Positions 23,118 to 31,727 of a stretch of 32,430 nucleotides of DNA are shown in pieces (position 1 is the first letter of the stretch; the number at the start of each line of letters is the position of its first letter). Under the pieces are notes generated by a model. That model was given only the letters and a program-made list of their open reading frames with translations, was not told the origin of the DNA and did not search any database. The position numbers were made by a program, and so were the translations under genes. Source of the DNA: Ktedonobacteraceae bacterium (GTDB lineage Bacteria; Chloroflexota; Ktedonobacteria; Ktedonobacterales; Ktedonobacteraceae); assembly GCA_014896635.1 (NCBI GenBank), contig JADBKA010000024.1, forward strand, positions 1 to 32,430, read 5' to 3'.

Positions 23118-24104
23118 TTAGAACATCGACTGGAACTGGGCAATCACTTCGTGCGCGCTCTCATGAATTGAGGCGGGCCAGGATGGGAAGAAAAAGTGAT
23201 GAATTGCTCCCTCGCTGGCAGCTACCAGGATGTGCTGAAGACCATCAGCAGGCGTGACATAACCGGCAATGGACATCATACTGGCGCTCGTGAGTTCATA
23301 GAAGCGGATATAGCCGACGGCAACATCCTGCGTATCAGCGGGCTTGAAGGTGACACGACCATCATGCACTTCCACAAAAACTTCCTGGACGCGCGCAGGA
23401 TCGAGCGTGACACGATAAAGCTTGCCATCGCGGGTGGCCGGGATAATATGTATCAGTCCATCGGCAGGCGTGATGTAGCTGGTCATGCTGATGTAGCTCT
23501 CCGCAAAGTGACAGAGCCAGTGCTGCGAGACAAGGTGATCAGGCGCGATTTTGAGAGAGTGCAGGTTGCCGTCGCCAGCAGCGACAAAGATATATTGCGC
23601 ATTATCGGCGGGGTTGACATAGCCGGCGAGACTGATCACGCTGCTCTCAAAAACGTCAAGCTGGCGCTGTCGGATCACTCCCTGCCCGCTAAAAGCGATA
23701 TGATGCACACTGCCATCACCGAGCGCAACAACGGCAAATTGCGTATCATCTGATGGCGCGGCATAGCCGGCCACTGCTGAAAAAATTGCGCCCTCAAAGG
23801 TAGCCAGCAGTTGTTTCTCCTGCGATCCGCCGGCTATATGATATACATTGCCCTCGCTGGTGGCTGCTACAGCGTGCTGCACACCATCAGGAGTAACATA
23901 GGCAGCTACCCCATAAATAATGCCCTCATCCAGGCGTGCAAAAATGCTCTCGCTGACGCCCTGCTCCTGCTGAAAGGAGATCTGGTAGAGTAAACTTTCG
24001 CTAGTGGCGACAATTGCCTGCTGGGTGCCATCAGCAGGCGTGACGCAGCCAGCTACCGCTGTGAGGAAGTCCGCGATTGCGACCGATTGTGCCATGTCTC
24101 TCAT
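23118..24104 (-). CDS. Six-repeat propeller-like protein of unknown function
   Basis: A 328-residue protein with at least six repeats of a motif like AGYVTPADGLQHILVAASEG, followed by xxHHI: near residues 15, 63, 110, 156, 203 and 281. Each repeat reads as a strand, a turn with PADG, a strand with VAA/VAT, then (D/E)G and a strand, which suggests a beta-propeller of six blades. The motif differs from WD40, Kelch and NHL. There is no signal peptide or membrane segment. AAAGG stands close before ATG 24104; ATG 24095 is also possible. It may be a lectin-like or scaffold protein, by analogy only. Confidence 0.75.
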   Translation of the reverse strand: MRDMAQSVAIADFLTAVAGCVTPADGTQQAIVATSESLLYQISFQQEQGVSESIFARLDEGIIYGVAAYVTPDGVQHAVAATSEGNVYHIAGGSQEKQLLATFEGAIFSAVAGYAAPSDDTQFAVVALGDGSVHHIAFSGQGVIRQRQLDVFESSVISLAGYVNPADNAQYIFVAAGDGNLHSLKIAPDHLVSQHWLCHFAESYISMTSYITPADGLIHIIPATRDGKLYRVTLDPARVQEVFVEVHDGRVTFKPADTQDVAVGYIRFYELTSASMMSIAGYVTPADGLQHILVAASEGAIHHFFFPSWPASIHESAHEVIAQFQSMF

Positions 24105-24285
24105 ATGCCTTTCATTTTTGTGTTCTATGATAGAAGGGGATTTTTTAGTCCTGAGCATACAGGAAAGCTGATTTCCGTCTGATTGTAGAGGAAGAGCACA
24201 TATCGCAGTAGTTCGATAAAGTGGAGATCTGGTTAAGAAACTGGGGAAATTACGCTCTCGCGGTTAAGGAGTCTTTGCTATTCTA

Positions 24286-24330
24286 CCGACCGGCGGGTAG
24301 CACCATCCCTGGTGGCAATCCGCCAGTCGG
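24286..24330. terminator. Hairpin downstream of the DJ-1 gene
   Basis: CCGACCGGCGG (24286-24296) and CCGCCAGTCGG (24320-24330) pair with one mismatch, and CACCA/TGGTG (24301-24305, 24310-24314) pair inside. It lies 41 bases past the C-terminal DJ-1 piece on the minus strand; no T-run follows, so it may be a 3' stabilising stem. Confidence 0.5.
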
Positions 24331-24370
24331 CAGTACCTGCCTGAGCTTTCAGATACTTTACGCTCCCGTC

Positions 24371-24469
24371 TTAGAGTTCGATGCGCGTCCCCAACACCTG
24401 GAGAAACTGCGCTAACCAGGCTGGATGGGCAGGCCAGGCCGGAGCTGACACCAGCGTGCCATCTGTCAT
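24371..24469 (-). pseudogene. Out-of-frame C-terminal piece of the DJ-1/PfpI gene
   Basis: This frame encodes [19 protein letters not shown] and ends LGTRIEL, 32 residues matching the usual end of DJ-1/PfpI proteins. It lies one base out of frame with the main gene. Its ATG overlaps the main stop as ATGA, so it could be a frameshift scar, a sequencing error, or a case of stop-start reinitiation. Confidence 0.8.
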
Positions 24470-24951
24470 GCCTGATCTACTTCCAACGCCTTAAATATCC
24501 CACCCGCGCGTGTGACGTCCGGTCCTACCGCCGGATAGGCCGAGCAGGTTCTGCCTTCCAGCACGCCAGCAGCCGCAAGTACCTGTGCACCATGACAGAT
24601 CGCCGCGATAGGCTTGTTTGTCTGCGCAAAATGGCGTACGATCTCCAGAACACGCTCATTCAGGCGGATGTATTCGGGAGCACGCCCGCCGGGGATGACC
24701 AGCGCATCATACTCCGCCGGGTTCACCTCTGCGAAGGTGGCATTGAGCCGGAAGTTGTGGCCGGGCTTCTCGCTGTACGTCTGATCGCCTTCAAAATCAT
24801 GGATCGCCGTGCGTACCGTTTGACCCGCTTCCTTACCGGGACAGACAGCATGCACCGTGTGGCCAACCGTCAGCAGCGTCTGAAATGGCACCATCACTTC
24901 GTAATCCTCAACATAGTCACCAACGAGCATCAACAGCTTCTTTGCAGCCAT
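24466..24951 (-). CDS. DJ-1/PfpI family protein, frameshifted
   Basis: A 161-residue product of the DJ-1/PfpI (class I glutamine amidotransferase-like) superfamily. [19 protein letters not shown] holds the acidic residue near the active site, and [14 protein letters not shown] gives the nucleophile Cys119 followed by His120. The frame stops at [11 protein letters not shown], about 32 residues short; the missing end follows in the -1 frame. A one-base insertion before the ATG would restore about 194 residues. GAAGGAG stands 6 bases before the ATG; a longer frame to 25257 is spurious. Family members act as glyoxalases, chaperones or proteases; the role here is unknown. Confidence 0.85.
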   Translation of the reverse strand: MAAKKLLMLVGDYVEDYEVMVPFQTLLTVGHTVHAVCPGKEAGQTVRTAIHDFEGDQTYSEKPGHNFRLNATFAEVNPAEYDALVIPGGRAPEYIRLNERVLEIVRHFAQTNKPIAAICHGAQVLAAAGVLEGRTCSAYPAVGPDVTRAGGIFKALEVDQA

Positions 24952-24978
24952 AGAGAACTCCTTCCTTCTCCTGAAAAC

Positions 24979-24996
24979 CATACACAAATGTGTATG
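24979..24996. promoter_or_regulatory. Palindromic operator upstream of the DJ-1 gene
   Basis: CATACAC (24979-24985), AAAT, GTGTATG (24990-24996) is a perfect 7-bp inverted repeat 28-45 bases before the DJ-1 start, a typical repressor position. No clear -10/-35 pair was found around it. Confidence 0.5.
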
Positions 24997-25111
24997 CAGC
25001 ACTTTTGTACCAGCACGAATGCTCGCCAGTGGAGTATTTCCGTATCGAGTATAGGAGAAAGACAAAAGGAAAGTCAAGAAAAAGAGCAGCCCGGCTGAGA
25101 ATCCCCTACCT

Positions 25112-25141
25112 CTGGCATTTTGTTTATATTCCTGATATACT
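25112..25141 (+). promoter_or_regulatory. Possible promoter of the DUF4395-thioredoxin pair
   Basis: CTGGCA (25112-25117) and TATACT (25136-25141) have an 18-base spacer. They match the consensus at 4 and 5 of 6 positions. The start codon follows 66 bases later. Confidence 0.4.
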
Positions 25142-25206
25142 TTATTAACAAAGTGCCTGACAGGGGATTTGTTCATTCTATTGTTCATTGCAGGAGAGTA
25201 TACAGA

Positions 25207-25698
25207 GTGGGAACTTCTGCCATTGCCAGCGGTGATACGCCGCGTGTTGACAGTCATCTTTTAAAGTTTTCACAGGGCTGGGTGGTCGCCCTGAGCGGCC
25301 TGGCTTTTGTGTTCAACCAGCCAGTCATTGTCCTGATTGCCGCTGTGGCCCTGGCGCTGAGCGCCCTTGTACCGGCGGCAGGACCTTTCAGGTTACTCTA
25401 CCGGGGAGTCGTTGTGCCGCTGCATTTGCTGCAACCGCGCATCGTCGAAGATGATCCAGCGCCACATCGCTTTGCACAGGGAGTCGGTGCAGTATTTCTC
25501 CTTGCCGCAAGCATTGTGCTTTTCTTTTTGCACGCGCCTGTCGTCGGCTGGATACTTGATCTCATCGTTTTCGTGCTGGCAGGGATCAACCTGACTATCG
25601 GCTTCTGTGCCGGTTGCCTGGTTTACTACTACCTGGGGCGTCTGGGACTGCTGCCGCGCGTGCGCTATGAAGGTACATTCCACTGGCGGGGAGTGTGA
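25207..25698 (+). CDS. DUF4395 family membrane protein
   Basis: A 163-residue protein with four hydrophobic segments (about 25-42, 44-60, 95-115 and 118-140). It matches DUF4395: [16 protein letters not shown] at the start, [18 protein letters not shown] in the loop, and a final helix with [15 protein letters not shown]. That C-terminal Cys-x2-Cys pair could take part in disulfide exchange. The GTG at 25207 has AGGAG 10 bases upstream; a frame from 25120 runs through the promoter. The thioredoxin-like gene starts 4 bases after its stop, so the pair is likely a redox module. Confidence 0.8.
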   Translation: MGTSAIASGDTPRVDSHLLKFSQGWVVALSGLAFVFNQPVIVLIAAVALALSALVPAAGPFRLLYRGVVVPLHLLQPRIVEDDPAPHRFAQGVGAVFLLAASIVLFFLHAPVVGWILDLIVFVLAGINLTIGFCAGCLVYYYLGRLGLLPRVRYEGTFHWRGV

Positions 25699-25702
25699 AT
25701 AC

Positions 25703-26173
25703 ATGGCAGATACTATTGTACGCCTGGTAATCTTACTATTGCTCGTTGCCGCGCTCTGGCTGCTGGTGCGGGCCGGGCGCGCTTTTGTGAACAGGCAGCG
25801 GCAACTCGCGCTCGCTGCGAGCGCCCCCGACAATCTGTCCGCTCCTGCCGGGGGCGCCTCATCCGGGTCTGAGCGCGTTCATATCCTGGCCTTTAGCAGC
25901 GCAGGCTGTCGTCAGTGTCATACGCTGCAAGCGCCAGCTTTACAACGATTGATGCGAGAGCGCGGCCCAGAGGTCGCAGTCATCCATGTCGATGCAGCGA
26001 ACGAGCCGGACCTGGCGCGGCGCTATCATATCCTGACGGTGCCTGCCACCGTTGTGCTGGATGCTGGCGGCCAGGTCTCGGCAGTGAACTACGGTTTTGC
26101 GTCCACGCAGCAGCTCTCCGAACAGGTTGACGCCGCACTCGACAAAAGCGCGCCGGTGGGACAGAGGCTATAG
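25703..26173 (+). CDS. Membrane-anchored thioredoxin-like protein
   Basis: A 156-residue protein with an N-terminal membrane helix (about 6-24) and a thioredoxin fold (about 58-148). The active site is [14 protein letters not shown] with Cys69 and Cys72 (C-R-Q-C, unlike the classic C-G-P-C), followed by [16 protein letters not shown] and the cis-Pro strand [13 protein letters not shown]. It probably works on the outer face with the DUF4395 protein in disulfide reduction or exchange. GGGGAG lies 9 bases upstream. Its stop overlaps the end of the convergent HAD gene by 6 bases. Confidence 0.85.
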   Translation: MADTIVRLVILLLLVAALWLLVRAGRAFVNRQRQLALAASAPDNLSAPAGGASSGSERVHILAFSSAGCRQCHTLQAPALQRLMRERGPEVAVIHVDAANEPDLARRYHILTVPATVVLDAGGQVSAVNYGFASTQQLSEQVDAALDKSAPVGQRL

Positions 26174-26932
26174 CTCGATACTGGCAATGGACTCGCGTAT
26201 CCAGGTTGGTCGGTAAGGGAAGCGATCCACCTGCTCGCGTGCGGTTACGCCGGTGAGCACCAGGATTGTGCGTAGACCGCTCTCGGTGCCGGCGACGATA
26301 TCGGTATCCATGCGATCCCCGATGATGGCGGAATCCTCTGAATGCGCACCGATCTGGCGCAGGGCAGTGCGCATCATGAGCGGATTAGGCTTGCCGACAA
26401 AATACGGCTGAACGCCGGTGGCCGCGCTGATCAACGCAGCGACGGCGCCTGTGCCGGGAACCATTCCGCCCTCACCCGGTCCCGCTACATCGGGATTTGT
26501 CGCGATAAAACGGGCGCCATCGCTGACGCAGCGAATTGCGCGCGTAATGCGCTCAAAACTGTAGGTGGTGGTTTCGCCCAGTACCACGTACTCCGGCTGC
26601 TGATCGGTCAGGACATAGCCGATATCGTGCAGCGCCGTCGTCAGCCCGGACTCACCAACGGCATACGCGCTTCCGCCGGGCCGCTGAGCGTGTAGAAACT
26701 GCGCAGTTGCCAGCGCAGATGTAAAGATCGACTCAGGTGGCACGTTCAATCCCAGGTACGATAAGCGCACCTGGAGATCGCGTGGCGTATACAGCGAGTT
26801 GTTGGTGAAGATCAGGAAAGGAATGCCCTGATCGCGCAGGCGTTGTATAAACTCTGCGGCTCCTGGAATCAGCGTTCTGCCGCGTACCAGCACGCCATCC
26901 ATGTCAATCAAATAATTTTTGATACCTTCCAA
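26168..26932 (-). CDS. HAD-IIA family hydrolase (NagD-like)
   Basis: A 254-residue phosphatase of the NagD/PGP subfamily. Motif I is [10 protein letters not shown] with nucleophile Asp10 and acid/base Asp12; motif II is LIFTNNS; motif III Lys is in GKPNPLMM; motif IV is [10 protein letters not shown]. The cap domain between II and III contains [15 protein letters not shown]. Such enzymes dephosphorylate nucleotides, sugar phosphates or p-nitrophenyl phosphate; the substrate is not readable. The start is a TTG with GAGGGAA 5 bases upstream. Confidence 0.9.
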   Translation of the reverse strand: MEGIKNYLIDMDGVLVRGRTLIPGAAEFIQRLRDQGIPFLIFTNNSLYTPRDLQVRLSYLGLNVPPESIFTSALATAQFLHAQRPGGSAYAVGESGLTTALHDIGYVLTDQQPEYVVLGETTTYSFERITRAIRCVSDGARFIATNPDVAGPGEGGMVPGTGAVAALISAATGVQPYFVGKPNPLMMRTALRQIGAHSEDSAIIGDRMDTDIVAGTESGLRTILVLTGVTAREQVDRFPYRPTWIRESIASIEL

Positions 26933-26960
26933 TATGCTTCCCTCATTCTTAAAGATAAGA

Positions 26961-28403
26961 TCAAACCCGTTTAAGACTTCTGCCGGCGTTCCTTTTCTCC
27001 GGCAATTCTTCGGTCAACGGTAGCAGGAACCAGAACTGGCTGCCCTCTCCTTTCTTACTCTTGGCGCCAATCTCGCCGCCCATTGCTTCAACCCACGCTT
27101 TGCAAATCGCCAGGCCCAGACCCGTGCTGCCCTGCGTCCGCGCACGCGCCTTATCTGCGCGATAGAAGCGCTCAAACACATGCGCCAGATCCTCTGTGGC
27201 AATGCCCTCTCCCGTATCGCTCACAGCGATACACATACGACCGCCGGGTTCGAGAGCGGCTGTCAGCCGAATACTTCCGCCCCCCGCTGTATAACGCAGC
27301 GCGTTCGCCAGAAGATTGCGCAAAACCTGGGCCAGGCGGTCAGGATCAGCGCGCACACATGGCAGTTTCTCGTCAGCGCTCACGACGAGTTGCACGTTCT
27401 GTGCCTCAGCAGCCAGGGCAAAATGCGCGACAGCAGCATGCAGAATGGGAATCACATCAACGGATTGCAGCTGAAGCGGCAACTGGCCCGCATCCGCCAG
27501 CGACAGGTCGCGGAGATCGTCAACTAGCCGCGTGAGTAGACGTGTCTCATCATATAACGTGGCAATCTCGCTGCGCTCAAGCGGATAGACCTCATCGAGC
27601 ATGGCCTGCAAATTGCCCTGCATCACCGTGAGCGGCGTGCGCAGCTCGTGGGCAATATCGGCGATCATATTGCGCCGCAGCGTTTCGATACGCTGAAGCT
27701 CAGATGCCATCGCGTTGAAGGCGCGTCCCACCTCGGCCACTTCGTCGGTACCGCCGATCTTGACGCGGCGTTGCCAATCGTGGGCGGCGAAGGCGCGCGC
27801 TGCCTGCACAAGATGCGCCAGTGGTGCGGTCAGCGTACGACTGATGATGAGGCCAAGCAGGATTCCCAGCGCACCCACCGCCAGCGCAACGATGACCAGT
27901 GTGGTACGCAGTTGATCAAGAAACTGCTGAGCCGACGGCGGTATTGCTCCACTCTCAGGTGAGCCGACGACGAGATAGCCGACCGTTCTGCCACTCGCAA
28001 CAATCGGCAATGCAGCGGCATGCTCGTCCGCCGTGAGCATATCTGCGTTCCGCACCCCGCGCTCATCATAGACGATTCGGCCACTACTATCGGCCAGCAA
28101 CAAAGCAGGGCGTCTGCGCATCTGCCCCTGTCCTTGCCCCTGTCCTTGCCCCTGTCCACGACCGCTCGACCCAACACCCGGCGCGCCGGAGAAGACAGCC
28201 TCAACGCCATTCCAGTTTCCCTGACGTTGATAAAAAGCAGCAAGTTTGTCGAGCAGGCCGCTCTGCGTGATCATGTCCTGACGTGCAACATACTGGCGAA
28301 ACGCCCGGTCCGCGCTGATATCGGCCAGCACCGCTACCAGACCAACTCCGATGAGTGTGACGGCGACAAAAGCCAGTGTCAGCCGCACCCATAATCGCTT
28401 CAT
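26961..28403 (-). CDS. HAMP-domain sensor histidine kinase (BaeS-like)
   Basis: A 480-residue membrane kinase. An N-terminal helix (about 8-27) and a second (about 170-192) flank an extracytoplasmic sensor domain of about 140 residues. HAMP follows (about 190-243), then HisKA with His252 in [18 protein letters not shown]. The ATPase domain has [38 protein letters not shown] and [18 protein letters not shown]. The sensor contains six Gly-Gln pairs (about 82-94) from a 12-base tandem repeat. Its ATG overlaps the response regulator's TGA as ATGA, showing coupling. The signal may be envelope stress, inferred from the secreted protein next door. Confidence 0.93.
   Translation of the reverse strand: MKRLWVRLTLAFVAVTLIGVGLVAVLADISADRAFRQYVARQDMITQSGLLDKLAAFYQRQGNWNGVEAVFSGAPGVGSSGRGQGQGQGQGQGQMRRRPALLLADSSGRIVYDERGVRNADMLTADEHAAALPIVASGRTVGYLVVGSPESGAIPPSAQQFLDQLRTTLVIVALAVGALGILLGLIISRTLTAPLAHLVQAARAFAAHDWQRRVKIGGTDEVAEVGRAFNAMASELQRIETLRRNMIADIAHELRTPLTVMQGNLQAMLDEVYPLERSEIATLYDETRLLTRLVDDLRDLSLADAGQLPLQLQSVDVIPILHAAVAHFALAAEAQNVQLVVSADEKLPCVRADPDRLAQVLRNLLANALRYTAGGGSIRLTAALEPGGRMCIAVSDTGEGIATEDLAHVFERFYRADKARARTQGSTGLGLAICKAWVEAMGGEIGAKSKKGEGSQFWFLLPLTEELPEKRNAGRSLKRV
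28124..28158. repeat. 12-bp tandem repeat inside the histidine kinase gene
   Basis: The unit CCCCTGTCCTTG occurs about 2.8 times. On the coding strand it encodes Gly-Gln pairs in the sensor domain. Unit changes add or remove four residues and keep the frame, so length variation is possible without knocking out the gene. Confidence 0.7.
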
Positions 28404-29107
28404 CTCTCCCGCTCGCTTTCTCCGCGCATACGATAGCCAACACCAAATACGGTTTCGAGATAACGCGGATGACCAGCATCCCGCTCGATCTTCTTGCGCA
28501 AATTTTTGATATGGCTGTCGAGCGTACGGTCTAATCCTTCATAGGAATAGCCAAGCGCCTTCTCCAGCAGTTCGGCACGCGTGAAAGCATGAGCGGGATG
28601 TTCCATTAGCGTTTTGAGCAGTGCGAATTCGGTTGGTGTCACTTCCACAGGCTCCCCGGCCACTCTGAGCGTGTGTTGGTCCACATCCAGGTGCAACTCA
28701 CCTATCTGCAATATATGCGCAGCGTGCATTGTGCCACCCGTACGGCGCAGGATTGCCCGCACGCGCGCCACCACTTCGCGCGGATTAAAAGGCTTGGTCA
28801 GGTAATCATCAGCGCCCAGTTCGAGACCGAGAATCTTATCGATATCTTCGACGCGCGCAGTCAACATCAGAATGGGGATTGCTGCCAGATGCTCGTCACC
28901 GCGAATCCAGCGTGTAATCTCCCACCCATCGCGGCCGGGTAGCATTAGATCGAGCACCACCAGATCGGGACGTTCACGGCAAATCAGGCGCTGAGCCTCT
29001 TCTCCATCATATGCTGAGAGAACCGTCATACCCGACTTTTCGAGATATGATTTCAATAAGCGCACAATATGTTGATCGTCATCGACGATGAGGATACGGT
29101 GAGACAT
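28400..29107 (-). CDS. OmpR-family response regulator
   Basis: A 235-residue regulator. The receiver domain (about 4-118) has DDD at 10-12 including the acidic pocket, phosphoacceptor Asp53 in LVVLDLMLPG, the conserved Thr in MLTAR and Lys in YLTKPFNPRE. The C-terminal winged helix (about 130-228) shows VEVTPTEFALLKTL, RTLDSHIKNLRKKI and TVFGVGYRM, typical of OmpR/PhoB. It partners with the overlapping downstream kinase. AAAGG stands close before the ATG. A perfect palindrome lies 38-55 bases upstream, suggesting autoregulation. Confidence 0.95.
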   Translation of the reverse strand: MSHRILIVDDDQHIVRLLKSYLEKSGMTVLSAYDGEEAQRLICRERPDLVVLDLMLPGRDGWEITRWIRGDEHLAAIPILMLTARVEDIDKILGLELGADDYLTKPFNPREVVARVRAILRRTGGTMHAAHILQIGELHLDVDQHTLRVAGEPVEVTPTEFALLKTLMEHPAHAFTRAELLEKALGYSYEGLDRTLDSHIKNLRKKIERDAGHPRYLETVFGVGYRMRGESERER

Positions 29108-29144
29108 GGCCTTTCCAGAGAACCGCTCGCTAAACGTGGCGGGT

Positions 29145-29192
29145 ACAGCGTCTACACGCTGTCATTATGCACTACACACGCCGTCTGCGCAA
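29145..29192 (-). promoter_or_regulatory. Promoter and palindromic operator of the two-component system
   Basis: On the minus strand TTGCGC (29187-29192) and CATAAT (29164-29169) are 17 bases apart. Just downstream, ACAGCGT-CTAC-ACGCTGT (29145-29162) is a perfect 7-bp inverted repeat that would cover the transcription start. Its position fits a repressor site. Confidence 0.55.
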
Positions 29193-29350
29193 CCGGCGCC
29201 ACTCCTCCGTGTCCCACAGCCAGAGATGTCGAGGATAGTGGCAGCGTTCGGTTTTGAAGGCGAGCATAGAGATGATCCGTCATCAGCGCAAAAACTCATG
29301 AAAGAGAGAGGCGGGACGCCGGTAAGCATCCCCCCTCTCCTGGTGACTAT

Positions 29351-29373
29351 ATCCTCAGCATTTACTTGAGGAT
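29351..29373 (-). terminator. Stem-loop between the DUF2680-like gene and the response regulator
   Basis: ATCCTCA (29351-29357) and TGAGGAT (29367-29373) with a 9-base loop stand 8 bases after the stop of the secreted protein gene. No long T-run follows, so termination may be partial and allow read-through into the two-component genes. Confidence 0.5.
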
Positions 29374-29381
29374 TGACGACA

Positions 29382-29891
29382 CTACCGAGTTCGATTGTCG
29401 CAGATGCCATCGCCATTGGCATCCACAAAACCCAGGCCCATGCCGGGACCGCGCGGCGTCCAGCTCTTGTTCAACTGCGCGGTGACGTTCGCCTTCATCG
29501 TCGCAAGCATCTGGTCAGCCCGCGCCTGCGTCAGTCGCCCGGCAGCTACTGCGTTCTTGAGAGCTTCCTGGCGCGGGGCAAGGAAGGCGTTCACAATTTT
29601 ATCCAGCGCTACGTTTTTCTCCTTCGCCACCTGAGCAATCGTCTTGCTCTTCAACTGAGCAACCAGGTCAGCCTGGCTCATACCAAGCTCTTTAGCCGCG
29701 ATAGCTACCAGCGAGTTCTCAGGGCCACCCCAGTTGTCGCCGCCTCTAAAGCCGGCGCCGTACCCCGGACCAGCGGCGGATGCGGTGTTCTGCGCTACAG
29801 GGCCCCTCGCAAAAGCAGTTGCACCAGTTACTACCAGCGCAGCGACGGCGAGGACCGCCGCCAGCAATCCAATTTTTAACCATGTCTTCAT
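29382..29891 (-). CDS. Secreted DUF2680-like protein
   Basis: A 169-residue exported protein with a clear signal peptide (1-28, ending ATAFA). The mature part is Gly-rich at first, then helical: SLVAIAAKELGMSQADLVAQ, KTIAQVAKEKNVALDKIV, AVAAGRLTQARADQML. This resembles DUF2680/YckD-type repeats. The end, FVDANGDGICDN, has the D-x-N-x-D-G spacing of a calcium-binding loop. AGGAG lies 7 bases before the ATG. Lying upstream of the two-component genes in the same direction, it may be an accessory or target of that system, as CpxP is for CpxAR, by analogy only. Confidence 0.8.
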   Translation of the reverse strand: MKTWLKIGLLAAVLAVAALVVTGATAFARGPVAQNTASAAGPGYGAGFRGGDNWGGPENSLVAIAAKELGMSQADLVAQLKSKTIAQVAKEKNVALDKIVNAFLAPRQEALKNAVAAGRLTQARADQMLATMKANVTAQLNKSWTPRGPGMGLGFVDANGDGICDNRTR

Positions 29892-30291
29892 GGCAAGTCT
29901 CCTATCTTTTCTTTCCTTCTTTCGTACGGGTCCTTCCCGTTTCCAATCATAGTGTAACCAGCAGATATGGAGAACTTATGGAGAGGGTATGAATATGTTG
30001 TGGAATTCTGCACCTGGCCGAATAGTGAGAAAACCCACAGGTCCTCTGTGAGCAGATAACTGGTTCTGTTGTTCAGTTTTCTTTATATTGATGTTTAGAA
30101 AGATGAGCACATCTGGGGGAAAGAACTTCTTGCCATCAAAACGAACAGACAGACAGACAGAGGTACCACATTTTGACAGATCCGCGTTCGCACTCATGGC
30201 AAGATCCGCTATCCTCCGCATCACATATGCGAATTTTTATAGGCTGTAGCGTTTATGCTATGAAAAAAGCTGAGCCGAAAGGAACAAACAA
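29892..30291. other. Intergenic region with a tetranucleotide repeat
   Basis: This 400-base gap between divergent genes holds a short (CAGA)n microsatellite near 30145-30162 and a TTGACA at 30173-30178 without a matching -10. No convincing gene was seen; an 82-codon minus-strand frame at 29976-30224 lacks domain-like sequence. Confidence 0.5.
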
Positions 30292-31623
30292 ATGAGCCAG
30301 AACCCCTCGCGTCCCTGCCCGCGCTGTGGAACACCCCTTCCTGTGAGCCAGCGCTTCTGCACAAACTGCGGCGCACTTCAGGATGCCAGCACACCGGGCA
30401 ACCCGACGATTATGTCGGCGAACGACTTACCACCATCGCCACCTACTGTCCCCTCTTCCACGCCTCCACCACCACCCTATCAGCAAGGGATGCAGCCACC
30501 TCCCTACACAGGCTATGATCCGGGACAAGCGGGACAGCAGTGGCAGCAGAGGCCAATGGGGCAGCAGCAATTTCAGCCACCTTACCAGCCAGTTCCTCCT
30601 TACGCCCGTAGCAACAATAATAATAACGCAGCAGCAGGCATTATCGGCACGATTATCGGACTGCTGCTGCTGCGTAAAGCCGGCGAGGGCATACAGCACT
30701 GGTTTGCTGGCTGCTTCGCCTGGCTGCTCATCATTCTGGCAATCATCAGTTGCGTCTTCTTCGCTCGCATCTTCCCTTCGAGCAGCCACTCAACTACCAC
30801 ATCTACCAGCAACCGCAGCCATGCCGCTACGCCAACCTCCCCTGTCAAGCAAACCGGCTCGCCGATCAATGCAACCGTGACCTACTCAGTGATTACCATG
30901 ACCTTTGTGGATGCACAGCAGGCGCCAACGTTTGCCGACGATACTCGCTTCAATGAAGGAAAAGGGCTGTTGCGGCTGAACTTCAAGGAGCAGACTGGCG
31001 CAATCGAAGGCGTCTACTTCAACTACCAGGAAGAGTTCCGACTCATCGCACCGGGCGGAACAACGATCAGCGCCCACGCCGTTCAACATCTCGATACACC
31101 CGCGCAGTCAATCTCTCGCACCAACTGGGTTGACTTCCCTATTACTCAGAATATAGACGTCAGCAAGTATACGCTCAGGATCGGCAATGCCACCGAGACA
31201 CAGATTGACATTCCCCTGACCGGCAAGGCCGACCTGGCGAAGTATCAACCGCGTAAAGCCACGCCGAATACAAAATTTACCTACGGCGGCGTCGAATTCA
31301 TCATCACCCAGGTGACCGCAACCCTCAGTTCCGATGGGCCGCAGGCTCCTAAAGATAAGACTTACGTCGTCGTCAATCTCACCATCAACAACAACTCGAC
31401 GCATGCCTTCTATGGTGGCCTCACCGACATGCGGCTCAGGTCAGGCACCACGACCAGCCCGCCACTCAAGACGTTTGATACCGTTGAAGCAGGACAGACC
31501 AATGTACAGCACACGGTGACGTTTGTCATGCCGCAGGATTCGACAGACTTCACGCTCATCTTCCTGCCAAGCGCACCTAATCAGGCACCCACACAGGCCA
31601 CAGCGAATTTTCAGATCCCTTGA
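30292..31623 (+). CDS. Zinc-ribbon membrane protein with C-terminal DUF4352-like domain
   Basis: A 443-residue protein. The N-terminal zinc ribbon is CPRCGTPLPVSQRFCTNCG (four Cys). A long Pro/Gln-rich, disordered linker follows (about 38-105), then a hydrophobic hairpin region with segments at about 113-125 and 140-160, and a Ser/Thr-rich stalk. The extracytoplasmic C-terminus (about 195-443) has two beta-sandwich-like halves; the second (FTYGGVEFIITQVTATL and KTYVVVNLTINNNSTHAF) resembles DUF4352/TRF2-like domains. The function is unknown; such zinc-ribbon receptors are common in Gram-positive-like lineages. AAAGGA lies 8 bases upstream. Confidence 0.85.
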   Translation: MSQNPSRPCPRCGTPLPVSQRFCTNCGALQDASTPGNPTIMSANDLPPSPPTVPSSTPPPPPYQQGMQPPPYTGYDPGQAGQQWQQRPMGQQQFQPPYQPVPPYARSNNNNNAAAGIIGTIIGLLLLRKAGEGIQHWFAGCFAWLLIILAIISCVFFARIFPSSSHSTTTSTSNRSHAATPTSPVKQTGSPINATVTYSVITMTFVDAQQAPTFADDTRFNEGKGLLRLNFKEQTGAIEGVYFNYQEEFRLIAPGGTTISAHAVQHLDTPAQSISRTNWVDFPITQNIDVSKYTLRIGNATETQIDIPLTGKADLAKYQPRKATPNTKFTYGGVEFIITQVTATLSSDGPQAPKDKTYVVVNLTINNNSTHAFYGGLTDMRLRSGTTTSPPLKTFDTVEAGQTNVQHTVTFVMPQDSTDFTLIFLPSAPNQAPTQATANFQIP

Positions 31624-31638
31624 TCCTTCTCTACTACT

Positions 31639-31672
31639 GGATGAGCAAGATGCGCAGGCACTTTGCTCATCC
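31639..31672 (+). terminator. Stem-loop after the zinc-ribbon gene
   Basis: GGATGAGCAA (31639-31648) and TTGCTCATCC (31663-31672) form a perfect 10-bp stem with a 14-base loop, 16 bases after the stop. No T-run follows, so it may act as a 3' stem or weak terminator. Confidence 0.6.
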
Positions 31673-31711
31673 TCCCTCCTGGCAAGCAAGTCCTCAGATG
31701 ATGCCACTTTG

Positions 31712-31727
31712 CTGAAGGCGCCTTCAG
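31712..31727. repeat. Perfect 16-bp palindrome
   Basis: CTGAAGGCGCCTTCAG is fully self-complementary with no spacer, so it is better suited to protein binding than to forming a hairpin. It lies about 230 bases before the gamma-glutamyltransferase start. The rest of 31624-31959 holds two hairpins and no gene. Confidence 0.55.

Noticed and set aside
24952..25257. N-terminal extension of the DJ-1 protein
   Set aside because: The extra 100 residues cross the palindrome and divergent region, and the internal ATG has a strong ribosome site.
29976..30224. 82-codon minus-strand frame
   Set aside because: No ribosome site or domain-like sequence; it includes the CAGA microsatellite.
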